The position numbers and the translations under genes were made by a program. Under the pieces are notes generated by a model. That model was not told the DNA's origin. It saw only the letters and a list, made by a program, of their open reading frames with translations, and searched no databases. DNA of 64,000 bases from Bugula neritina (taxonomy: Eukaryota > Bryozoa > Gymnolaemata > Cheilostomatida > Bugulidae): contig OZ037772.1 in NCBI GenBank assembly GCA_964035545.1, positions 4,747,733-4,811,732 on the forward strand, read 5' to 3'. Shown one piece after another: positions 15,476 through 27,000 of the stretch. The stretch's first letter is position 1. The number at the start of each line of letters is the position of its first letter.

Positions 15476-15577
15476 TTTGTCGAAGAAGCAAACAAGTATT
15501 TAAATTGGTTTGAACTACCTAAATGGGGAGAGAGCATCGTGCTACCAAACACAGTTGAGTGTGTCTCCAGAAACTAA
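15476..15577 (+). other. In-frame continuation after the sulfotransferase TAG
   Basis: Directly after the TAG the same frame reads FVEEANKYLNWFELPKWGES and on to a TAA at 15575-15577. The aromatic/charged composition differs from random AT-rich sequence. It looks like the natural C terminus of the enzyme. Confidence 0.6.
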
Positions 15578-16421
15578 ATGCTGAATTGTACATGAAATGC
15601 TTCTGGAAACAAAGAACTCAGTTTATCCTTACATTACTGTGCAGTAATGTGACTTCGAAATATGAATTATATTACAATAAATAAACTGCTATTGTTATAC
15701 TGAAGGTCTTACAAGTTAATTGCATGTGGCTATATACTAAATAGCCAATCATTTGCTGGAAAAACTGTGGGGGGTCAATAACTCAAACAGATATACAAAT
15801 AGGCATTTTTTACTGAGAAAACTTACTATAAACTGTATATCCAGTATTGTCAGATATTTAAGTTCCATAGAGCAAATAAAAATAGAATTAAAGTTTTGTG
15901 TTAAACTTCCAGCTTGCCTATAACATTAACAATTTAGCAGTTGAATATTATTGGTCAACTTATTTTTTATCTAAATTAACAAAAACTATATAGATTTTGC
16001 AAATTTCAGTCCTAATAAAGTCTTATCAGAGTGATTGTATTTGCTTTATTTTTAACACACTCCACTGCTGTTAGTACGCTGTATTGTTTGAAAGATATTG
16101 TCTTTTTTCATTTTCTTTGCCTTTACCGGTTGAATAAAACTATCAGGCTTTGTACCTGAGTAATAAAACTAGTTTAGTATATTATATAAAATAAAATTAC
16201 TCTTATCTAATAAAAAATTAGGCCACTTGCTAATACATTTGCATAAGTTAAAAACCAAGTAAATAGAACTTTGCTATAGTTATCTTATGTAAAACCAAGT
16301 TTATTTCAAAACAGATGTTATAGAAATAATCAGATGTACTGGTCATCTGATGAAATTTTGCTAGCAAAACTTACAAGAATATATTTCAAGAAATACATTA
16401 TAGCTAAACCCTTGGAAGTGT
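15578..16421. other. Intergenic spacer
   Basis: 3' flanks of the sulfotransferase (plus) and of BCL-2-like gene 1 (minus) meet here. I see nothing else. Confidence 0.4.
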
Positions 16422-19400
16422 TTATTCAGACCAGGGAAACTCATAAGCAATCTCAGACTTCTGATCAGATTGGTGAGAGCTGGGAACTATGACCTTACGC
16501 TTTGGAGCAAAGTAACTCTACAAACATAAAATATCTGCGTATAAACTTTTATTGTGTGTATCAAATGCTCAGCTTATAAGCTGTAGTTTTTTTACATAAA
16601 CAAAAGGAAGCAGTTATATGAACACATAATACTAACTAAACCATAGTTAACATAAAGCTGTGGTGATATATCATAAAGAAGATCCAATCCCAATAGCTCC
16701 TGATACCAAATTAAAAACACATCAGCCTAAGTAAAATTACCCTTTCTATAGATCAGCGGTTCACACATGAGACACATTAATCATAAACTCACATATAGGT
16801 ATTAACTAAACATTTAAAAATAAACTACAACATGTACATGACAACAATATATTTTGTTCAGTACTACATTGGTGTCATGAACAAAAAAGAAGCGAACACA
16901 GAAATGGTCTAGAAAAAATATCAGTTTCATTAAAGTATAGTGTTTTATTGCTAGTCATAATAGCTTGCTAAAAAGTAATCTTGTTGCCGGATATACTTAG
17001 GTAAACGCTTGACTAGATATCTTGCTATTATGTGATATGCCTAATATAATTAAAGCAGACTTTAGTCCTTAGTGCCTATACACCCAAACCGAACTTGATC
17101 TGAATACTTTGTGCGCACTTTAAAAGTTGTGCAATACCATTAATTAGCCTCTATTGACATTAATAGGCTTATATATTGACATTGATAAGCGCATATAGAC
17201 TTTGAAAAGCGTTCATTGACATCAATTATTGCATACATTGGCACTAGTTTGTTATACCTGTTGCATTGTCATTAATATGAATATATAAACAGCCTAATGT
17301 GTCTATATTCACATAAACACCCATAAATTGTTAGTTACACACTCACCCAGCCACCGTGGTGCTCAATCCAATAGTCAATATACTTCACTCTGTACATATG
17401 AATCAAAGCAGTTACTAGATGAGGTAATAATCCAATATGTCTGTCTGCCATTTCCTGTAGAGTCACGCCCACTTCAGCAAGTATTAGAATTGGCTGTAAG
17501 GCACGAGAAAAAAAACTGAGATTTGTTTTCGCATTATAGAATATAATTATGAATATAGTATTCGAACACATCTCAGGCATGTCCGTTATAGTGATGAGCA
17601 GTGTAGGTGAAAAACGTATAATGTTCTCTTAGTAACTGATCTAGCATCTAGTGTATGGCCTACTGATAACTAGATATGTGTCTGATATATATTTAGTTAT
17701 CAAAATGAGAATTTGCTTTGCTACAATGCTTTAAATATTTAAGTGCTTGTAACACTGGTTTTGCTAAGAGTCTTACTTCAGAAAATCAGCTTGGCACAAA
17801 AGTTTTCTAATGTTTTGAGTTGCTTTTTTTGTTAAGTATTCAAAATTTATAGTTCAATATTCAAAAACTCACTGCAGCTACGTAGTTGCAATGTTTTATT
17901 GCTTTCCGTTGAAAGACGTTGCAGAACATTGTCTTTATGAAATGCTCTTTAACGGAGGACACGGTGACGCATACCTCCAGGGTATCAACTATCCCAGCAA
18001 CAATTCTACGCACTATATCTTTCACCTGGCAGTCTTCTCTACCTAATTCTAAAACATACAGACAATCCTTTACTAATCAGTGGCAAATCATCCGTTCTGA
18101 AAACATGTTATAATTGATGACGAAAAACTTGAACAAAACTTAAAATTTAAAAGAATTAACTGGAAATATGCATTTTATTTTTTTCTTTTAGACACTGCAA
18201 GTTGCTTTTTGCTATGCATACAGTGTTGAAAATTAAAAAGTAAAATTGTAGGGTATCACTGTATAATATTATGCAAACTAAAAGAACAAGTAATGAGAAA
18301 AATAAATATACCGAATATAGAGTATCAAATCACAAAACCACAAAATATTTCCAAATAATATATTTAACTGACGTAAACTAACAGAGTTACCTATCTCTTT
18401 GAAACCAGAGCCAATTGTTGTGTTCATCAAGTCTCTATAACCATCTAATGATGGGACAACAAGCATTTCATTACCTTCAATAGCTTGATTTTTCTTTAGC
18501 CTACCATAAGTAAAAGTAAACAAAAATACGTTTTCACAAATATCTTAAGTTTTATAAAAATTACATCATTTATAAAATGATCAATTTCAATTGAATCAGT
18601 TACATGTGTCTGTTTTTAAAAAAAAACATTGCCTTGTGTATAATCTTGTTTTTCATATAATATGGTAGGTTTAGTAATGTGACTTCATAGAACTCTACTG
18701 ATCAAAGCGGGCAAATCAGGAACTAAAATGACTTACATTATGACTCTTAAATCTATAGGTTACCTTTTAGGGGAAATAATGTTTGTTGGTTTATTGAAAT
18801 AAAAGCTAAGTTTGAGATTTTCAATGTGAATATGATAATCAGTTTTATTAAGTGTAAAATTCCAGCTCATATATATTAGGGTTATGTTTGTAATATATAT
18901 AGTTGACAAAATAGCAGCCAGCAAATGCTTGACCTTGAAAAACAAAACGTTTCTTTCAATCCAATTAAATATTATGGTTAGCTTTCCTAAATTCATAGAG
19001 TAGGTATATAGGGCAAGTAATAAATACATTCCAATCACCTGTATGTAACATAACCTTTGACTACATCTTCTGTTGTACAGACTACATTCTGAGTCTGAGG
19101 ACATTCTGGTATCTTCCTAACACTTGGTTTGTAATTTGCTTGTTCGTGGTCGCCTGATATGTTTTCTGGTACAAACACAAAAGGTGTATATTACTATAGA
19201 TCATGGATATATATTGTTTTATTCTCTTGATGTCTATTTATCTAGCAATTATTAGTGGATTAGTTTTCATCTTCAAATTGTTTTAATCAAGCACTATAGT
19301 TAGTCAAACAGGAAGTGACTAATATTTTCAAAAACAGAATAATAATTGATCAGCTAAAACATCAAGAAAAGGTAACTCCAAGTTTATATAAACTGCGTAA

Positions 19401-22400
19401 ATATTACAACATCCCCTCTTTAGTTTCAGGCTACAACAACCAAAAAAAAACACACAAAAGAAAAGGTTTGACAACAGTAATTAAATCAAGTGCAACTTAT
19501 ACTACAGGCGTGGATAATAAATTATGTACAATCAAAATCTGTTAAGTAGCGTGGCACTTTTCTGGTTCGCTCAGAACATCGTGCTGGGATATTAGTTAGC
19601 CTATATCAGCTCTGTTACGTATTAAAGGTCCAGTGTCAGTCATGACATTTGTTCGACGAGTAATATTATCTGAAGAAGAGGCAGCATAGCCTTCTCTTTG
19701 CATATCTCTCACCATCACATTGTCTCCTTTATTTACTGGCAAAAGAGGGCGCACTTTAGGATTTTTGTCATGATTTTCTTTCATTTTCTCTTTATACTGA
19801 TCGTTGCTCCTTTTGAATAAGTCATGGTCAGAGAGTTCAGGTTTAAGCTTATCCGGATGGATGGGTACAGTGGATCTCAATTTTCTACCCATTAACAATT
19901 CTGCTGGAGAGTATGAGCTAAACTGCGGTGAGGATCTATAGGCTAACAAAGCCAAATAAGGATCTTTCTCTTTTGCAAGCCTGCTTTTGATGGTCCTTAC
20001 TCCTCGCTCAGCTGCTCCATTCGCTCTGTGATAATGTGGACTGCTAGTCACATGGGTAAATCCATACTCGACCGAAAAATGTTTAAATTCTGCACTTGCA
20101 TATTGCGGGCCGTTATCTGACAATAGTATTTCAGGTATGCCATGTCGTGAAAAAATAGATTTTAGGTGTGTTATTACTTTACTTGAAGAAAAGTCAGAGT
20201 TTCCCAGCAAGGCAAGTTCAGGATACCTTGAATAATTATCAATAACCAGAAGGTATACTTGGCCTTTATAAGTCAACAAATCAGTGCTAAGGTGTTGCCA
20301 AGGTCTATCTGGAGTTGCAGAAGGACGTAATGGCTCTGTAATTTTAGCTGCATGGATTTTGCATTCAGCACAATTGCTGATCATAGCCTCAATAGCCTTT
20401 GACATAGAAGGCCACCACACGCTATCTCTAGCCCGTGCTTGACATTTTGTAATGCCCAAGTGTCCTCTATGTAAATCTTGCAACACCTGTTCTCTTTGAG
20501 CTAACGGTATTACCAAACGATTGCCAAGTGTCAAAAATCCTTTGTTTATTGTTAAAAGAGATCTTCTTTCAAAATAAGGCTTCAGAAGAACATCTTCAGT
20601 GGACAAATACCCTGGCCATCCATTTTCTACTAATTTGATTACTTTTGACAGTATTTCATCTTCATGCTGTTCTAAACGAAGCTGCTCCAACCTGCTATCA
20701 GATCCATGTTGGTAGATGTTATCAATATAAAGTTCAATTTCCATTTCTCTTGCTGCATCAATCTCGTTCGCTTCAGCAGTGTTATACCTGGAGAGAGCAT
20801 CAGCTGCAACATTCTTAGACCCCCTCACATGTCTGATAGTATACTGAAATCTTTGAAGTCTAAGTTTAAACCCTTGAATTCTTGGTGGAAGCCTGTCTAG
20901 AAAGATATTCCCAAACAAAGTAACTAGTGGACGGTGATCAGTTTCAATAACCACATTCTTCATACCTAGTATATATGGAGTAAACTTTTCCATAGCCCAA
21001 CAGACTGCTAAACTTTCTTTTTCTATGGCTGCATAACACTTTTCGGTCTCTGTTAAAGAACGACTTGCAGCAGATATCAAGCGCCGAGAGCCATCTTGTT
21101 GAATTTGACAGAGTGTTGCTCCTAGACCTGCATTGCTAGCATCTGTTGTGATTATGGTGTCTTTGTCTACATCATAGACTGCTAAAACTGGTGCATTTTG
21201 AAATATTTCTTTTATCCTCTTGAAGGAGTTTTCTTGTTTGCTGGACCAGTGCCATGGAACCTCTTTCTTCAACAGCATTCTAATTGGTTCACTCACAGCA
21301 GCGAATTCCTCGGAAAACTTAGCATACTGGTTAGCCATTCCAAGAAAACTTCGTACTGAAGTTACATTTTTCGGAGTAGGAAAATCTACTATTCCTTGAA
21401 CTCGAGGGCCAACATGTATACCAGACTGATCTATGACATAACCAAGAAAATTAACAGATGGTACTCCAAATTTACATTTGTCTTTATTGAGCGTAATGCC
21501 TGAAGCTTTAAGTTTTTCCAACACTATTTGCAATCTTGTGTCATGTTGCTCCTTGCTCTTACCAAAAACCAGAATGTCATCCATATGTATAACCACACCA
21601 TCAACATCCTTCAAAATATTGTTCATTTCAGCAACAAAAATCTCTGGAGCACTGCATAGGCCTTGAGGCAGTCGCAAATAGCGATATCGTCCAGAATGAG
21701 TCAGAAATGTTGTTAGTTTGCTAGATTCTTTGCTTAAAGGAATTTGCCAAAATCCACTGTTTGCATCAATCTTGGAAAAAATTTGTCCTTGTCCTAATTG
21801 AGCTAAGCTGCTATCTACTGTTGCCATGGGATGGAACTCTCTCAAAATATGCTTGTTTAACTCGGTATAATCTGTGCAAATTCTCACCTTGTTTTGGCCA
21901 GGTTTAGGAACTACTACCATAGGTGCCACCCATGGAGTAGGTTCATCAAATTTAACAATTACTCCATCTTCAATCATTTTCATCAATGCTTCATCTGCTA
22001 ACTTTCTTCTAGGAAAAGGTATGGGTCTGGGAACATGGATAGCAAATGGCTTAGCATCTCCTTTCAACGTAATGACATGCTCTGTATTTACTTTCCCCAA
22101 TCCTTGGAGCAGCTTCTCATCAACACACACATTCTCTATTTGGCATTGAGATGAATCCACAGAGATGAGGTTTAATTTCTCACATGCACTACGGCTAAGC
22201 AATGGTGTGGTTTGATCTTGAATAACATAAAGGTCTTCATTTATGCGCTCATTCTTTGATATTATCTGGCACTTTATTGTTCCTAAACATGTCAAAAGTG
22301 TCTGCCCTGGGCCGTACAATTTTTTGCTAGTTGAGATTAGCTCCCCTGAGATGTGATGTGGACCACATACACTAAGAGACGCACCAGTATCTAATTTAAA

Positions 22401-23826
22401 TTTGATCCTTTGTCCTTTGTGTTTGTTGATGCTTACTCTGAGATTGGTGTACCAGGATTGAGAATCTATAGAGTTAATGAGATGTGTCTCTTCTAAATAA
22501 AAATCTGTGTCACCCTTTTCTGGCTGTACTTCATTAACTCTATTCAAATTTCTACACACTCTGGCCCAATGGTTAAATTTATTGCATTTCGCACATTTAG
22601 TTCCATAAGCTGGACATCTCTGACTTTTGTAATGGCTTTTCCCACATTGTTCACATCGGTTCTTAGAATGTTTATCATAAGCAACTTCAGAAGGGATTCT
22701 TGACTTCCTATTATCGACATTTTGCACTCCGTTCACTTCCTCGGGTTTGAGGTCTGGTAGCGTCATCGCTTTAGGCCTTGTAGACTTCTCAGCTACTCTC
22801 AGTGACTTAATCACAAAGTCTAAACTTAGTTTTTCATCAACCTCTTTCATTAATTTTTCTCTTTCATTTGAATCATTAATTCCAAAAAGCAGTTTATCTC
22901 TTATCATTGAATCTCTTTGATTGCCAAATTCACAACCTTCCGCCAGCCTTCGCAACTTCATCAAGTATACATCAATTGTATCTCCACTTTGGCTACTGTT
23001 GTGAAATTGAAATCTATTCAGCACAATACTAGTGCGGGGATTACAGTACTCATGAAAACGCTTAATTACATCTTCTAGCTTTCTCCCATCAACCCCTTCT
23101 TCAATTTCAGTAATTTCTCAACTAACCTCTAGATTAAATTCCATTTGAGAATAAATTTCACGTACATCTTCACCACCACAATGTCTGAATAAGGCTAATT
23201 TCCTTTTTTCTGCGGCTCTTGAGTTAGCAGTTAGGTCTATTGCTAGCAAATAATCCTCAAATGACCTAATCCAACGCCGCCATTCTCCTGACAAATCTTC
23301 TGCCCTTAAATTCAATTGTCCAGGTGGTGAAATGCCTTCCATCTTTTAAACTAACCATCAAATTACGCTGCCACCATGTTTTATTCTCTTGATGTCTATT
23401 TATCTAGCAATTATTAGTGGATTAGTTTTCATCTTCAAATTGTTTTAATCAAGCACTATAGTTAGTCAAACAGGAAGTGACTAATATTTTCAAAAACAGA
23501 ATAATAATTGATCAGCTAAAACATCAAGAAAAGGTAACTCCAAGTTTACATAAACTGCGTAAATATTACAACATATATGAGTGTGAATAAAATGCATAAT
23601 GGGAATCAAATCGTATACCTGCTTTAGATTCAGAAGAGGAAACTATTTCAAGGCCGGCTTGATTTTCAGAAAGAGGATTTCCATTTTCATTCTGTTGATT
23701 CTCTTCAACATCTTCAACAACATCAGGTTTCATATCATTTTCTATTTTTTCAGCTTCCAAAGCTACATTTTGCTCACTGAGCTCTTTTCCTTCTATCTCT
23801 TTAGATCCACGCCTAGATTCAGACAT
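16422..23826 (-). CDS. BCL-2-like gene 1, 6 exons, ~253 aa
   Basis: BCL-2 family proteins control apoptosis at mitochondrial and ER membranes. Minus-strand exons: 23826-23619, 19165-19039, 18500-18391, 18048-17975, 17493-17347, 16517-16422. Junction phases 1,2,1,0,0 all join in frame. Exon 1 (69 residues) is acidic and low-complexity. A BH4-like helix crosses the exon 2/3 junction (EDVVKGYVTYRLKKNQ). BH3-like is LMNTTIGSGFKEI, with GS in place of the usual GD. The BH1 area (VDTLE then PILILAEVGV) lacks NWGR. BH2 is clear: YIDYWIEHHGGW, followed by the intron at the Trp typical of the family. The last exon is 31 residues ending FPWSE, with no membrane anchor, and AATAAA overlaps the stop. A Ty3/gypsy element sits in intron 1. 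Gene 2 starts 190 bp away on the other strand. Pro- or anti-apoptotic role cannot be told. Confidence 0.8.
19215..19411 (-). repeat. 3' LTR of the gypsy element
   Basis: 197 bp, bounded TGTTTTATT on the plus strand and TTACAACA at the other end. Matches the other LTR at all but one visible position. Confidence 0.95.
19596..23342 (-). pseudogene. Gag-Pol polyprotein with one in-frame stop
   Basis: One frame runs from ATG 23342 to the stop at 19596 (1,248 codons), broken only by TGA at 23120-23118 (codon 75). Domains in order: a short Gag; two zinc-knuckle motifs (second canonical CX2CX4HX4C, CAKCNKFNHWARVC, residues ~250-263); aspartic protease FKLDTGASLSVCG; reverse transcriptase with HMDD in place of the commoner YxDD (VVIHMDDILVFGKS); RNase H (TTDASNAGLGATL); integrase with HHCC (HRGHLGITKCQ, CAEC) and DDE catalytic residues (STDLL, LLSDNGPQYAS, AAERGVR). 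No envelope gene. The single stop makes this copy marginally defective unless suppressed, or it could be a recent allele. Order and motifs place it in Ty3/gypsy. Confidence 0.92.
23377..23573 (-). repeat. 5' LTR of the gypsy element
   Basis: 197 bp, partner of the 19215-19411 copy. The primer-binding sequence abuts it on the low-coordinate side, which fixes the element's direction as minus. Confidence 0.95.
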
Positions 23827-24016
23827 TTTTATGAATCAGTTTCAAAGCTTGAGATTAATTAATAATTTAAAATTCGAGTTTAAAGTTTTCAGACACCACA
23901 TACTCTAAATATTTGAATTACAGAAACAATTTAGAATATGCAATTTGTTCTATGAAAGCATTTCGTGGCAGTAAAAATTATTAAAAACCTAAAAAAAGAA
24001 TAAGCAATACTTAAAC
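23827..24016. promoter_or_regulatory. Shared intergenic region of divergent BCL-2-like genes 1 and 2
   Basis: Only 190 bp separate the minus-strand ATG of gene 1 (23826) from the proposed plus-strand ATG of gene 2 (24017). The stretch is very AT-rich with no clear TATA box or CpG cluster. A bidirectional promoter is inferred from geometry; it would fall if the 25-bp first exon of gene 2 is wrong. Confidence 0.45.
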
Positions 24017-27000
24017 ATGGGACCGTGCTCTGAAGTTATTGGTAATGTAAAAACTTTTTATTGGGTTTACAAGTGTTTTTTGTAGTTTTTAGTTTAAATT
24101 TTTTATTTATTCTATTTATCATGATGCTGATTCTTATTAAAATAATTCTTTTGATACAATGCATTAAAAGTGATTGATTTTTTTATGAAATTTTTGCTAA
24201 TTCTTATTTAATTAAAACTGAAATTGCTAAAAACATAAAAGTGATTGATACTTTAGAGAAAGCAGCGCTCACCTTGTCAGCTCTCTTCGCACTCATATAT
24301 TTATAATATTAAGTGGAAATTCTGTTTTAAACAGACTAGTAATTTGTATCTCACTTATCTTATCAATATATAATAGGCTATTTCTAATCAAAAGAACCAA
24401 CAATTAGGAGTATAAATCTTTTATTTACTGTACACTCATGCACTATTAACTTTTGATGAGATGTACAACAAAATTATCATGTTCGTGTCTAGGATATGAT
24501 CAATTAATTTTGATTCAATTTGTTTTTTCAACACTATTCAAATGTTATAGTTTTTCTTGCAGCTCATGGACAAATAGCATTAAAGCCAGCTTCCACTAAG
24601 CAAGTGATCTACTCGTTTGTGTCACTAGGGTAAGCAGTTAACACCACAGTTGCTCCGCCCCATCTCCTGATCTCTAATTTAGCCTTTGCTCTCAACTGAC
24701 CTTGCGGCCAGCTTTAGTTTTTAATTAATTTCAGGGCAAAGCCCAACTCGAGATAAGCAGCTTCAGGCGCAAATAAATCACTCGCTTAGCTTGATGTAAA
24801 GCCCAGGCTTTTTTCTAAACTTAATTGATGACTTCATGTGACTCCATGTACAAATCATATCTCCACGTTATACAGTGTCTGATTACCAGCGTAGACTAGA
24901 TAACAGCTATACAAACTGGTTATACTATACAGTAACAAATTACTTGCGACATGTTCAAATTTTCCTTGCAATCTTCAAGCCATGTTCTCAACTCATCGCT
25001 TTGAGTATCAAAGTATTTCCATTAAAGCAGATCTAAACCCTGCATGTTGTGGTAACTTTCAGTCTCCACGACAAGACCGTAGAGTTAGAGGTTCAGGTAA
25101 TTCTCATGGAAGATGTCTGCTTTGAAACACATTGCAACCACAGCTTTGTAGACACAGAGATATTCAGAAGCATTTTTGCAGATTATCAAAGTAAGTCTCA
25201 GAGTTAAAGTAATTGTAATTATTTGTTTTAATTGGTTGTAATTAACCACATTTTTACAAGTAATTGAATGTAATTTGTAATTTATGTATAAAAATATAAT
25301 TGTAATTAAAATTGTTATTAATTACATTGCTAATGTAATTGAATTTTACAACTATTTTATAATTACATAACAATTACTTTAAATTTTTAAATCTTATAAA
25401 ATTTATAATTTTTCTGCCTTGCCTACTGTTTAATAAATAATATAGATTAATTTAATTTATAACCCTATTCGTTACTGTTAAGAACAAGGAAGGTTTTCCG
25501 TTGTCAAAATTGTCCCTGGTAGTTGGACTCCAGAAAAGAAATTATATAACTTTTATTTGTTTTTTGTGAGAACAAAAGTAATTGTAATTGTAATTGATTA
25601 CATTACCATGTAATTGTAATTGTAGTTAATTACATTTATTTTAACTTTAATTATATAATTGTATTTGTAATCGAAAAATTATCATGCAATTGCAATTTAT
25701 TACGTTCATAAGTAATTTACCCGACCCTGTACTAAGTATCACTCTATATCTTCTTCTACATCAATATTATAGCCTAATAATCTCAGTAACATATTATATA
25801 TAGTAATATATACATAGCTGAATATCTCACATTATACTATGACATTTTGTATTACATATGAAACTCAGTAAAACATATTATTATGTGCATATCTTACAGA
25901 TATCTTGCTCTATATCACGCATATAACTATAATATTATGCACTATTATTTATGTGATGCCTATAACATCTTTATATGTGTAATATGCATGTATATGGACA
26001 ACCTATTTTTATATGATTTTACTTATGAGACAATATATTGTCTATAATTACAATGTAAGCGGCGTATACTATAATATACTACGTAAAACATCAAATGCAT
26101 AACATAAAGATACCAAGTAATGTACTATGTTACAACCTTCTCATGGCTATATAGTATTTATCTACAGGATTGTGTACACTGTTTCAGTTTTATTCATTGT
26201 TTTGTATTTATTGTCACATGTGCAGTAAAGTTATTGTTATCAATATTATAGTAATATATATATAGCCAGTGATGATATACATGGGGCATACTTGTTTACA
26301 ATATCTTTGCAGTAAAATTAATACAAAATGCTGAATATATTAAGGAGCTGCTATACTATAATAATTATGAGTGCATGAAACTCTTTATGAAATCAATTTT
26401 AAAATTGTTATTACCATAGAATTGTCATAAAACATTAAAATAAAAAATATTCAAACCTGTCAAAACATATAGCCACTCACAAACTATCTTCAGTTGCAAA
26501 GTACATATTAATTGATGATTGCTTTTTAAATAATAGTTTAATTCTATTTGCTAGTTGATATTCACTAATAATTACTGGTTAGCAAGTAAAAATTTTGATA
26601 GATGATTAAAAATGCTTTTTAAAGTACTAAAAAACAATTTTAGTGTATCATGCAGGATCACCAATATTTCTCTCTCAGATATAGTTTAATTTTATTTACT
26701 GATAAGTAACTATAATTATTACTAACCAATTAAACTATTTTAAGACAATTTATATGTTTATTATCAAGTAATGTGCAACCCCAACTTCGATTCCCCACAG
26801 AACTATAACAAATAATTATCCAAATGCAGATAAATTTGAGAAGTTGGAGCAGTTCCAAGAAGTGGTGCAACGAGTACGCGAGATTTTCAGGTACGACCCA
26901 GAGTCTGAAGACAAGAGTGAGTTCCGGCAGAAGTTCCTCAATGAGACAGAGGATCTGTGTAGCAAAGTATGTGGCGGATGGAAAGGGCCATTCCTGGTAG

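Larger units (their letters stand above)
19215..23573 (-). mobile_element. Ty3/gypsy LTR retrotransposon, nearly intact
   Basis: 4,359 bp with two 197-bp LTRs (19215-19411 and 23377-23573) that begin TG and end CA in either reading. They differ at one position that I can see (T versus C at the TTTATATAA/TTTACATAA site). The element is flanked by TATAT on both sides (19210-19214 and 23574-23578), a 5-bp target duplication. Reading minus, the 5' LTR is followed directly by TGGTGGCAGCGTAATTTG (primer-binding region). The 3' LTR is preceded by a purine tract AACTAAAGAGGGGA. It lies in intron 1 of BCL-2-like gene 1, in the same orientation as the gene. Low LTR divergence indicates a recent insertion. 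Confidence 0.95.

Noticed and set aside
16422-16517. Apparent SINE B-box-like sequence (GGGAACTATGACCTTACGC)
   Set aside because: The minus strand is an in-frame phase-0 terminal exon of gene 1 with acceptor, stop and AATAAA. The resemblance is coincidental.
21478-22149. Plus-strand open frames inside the gypsy element
   Set aside because: Antisense shadows of the reverse transcriptase coding frame.
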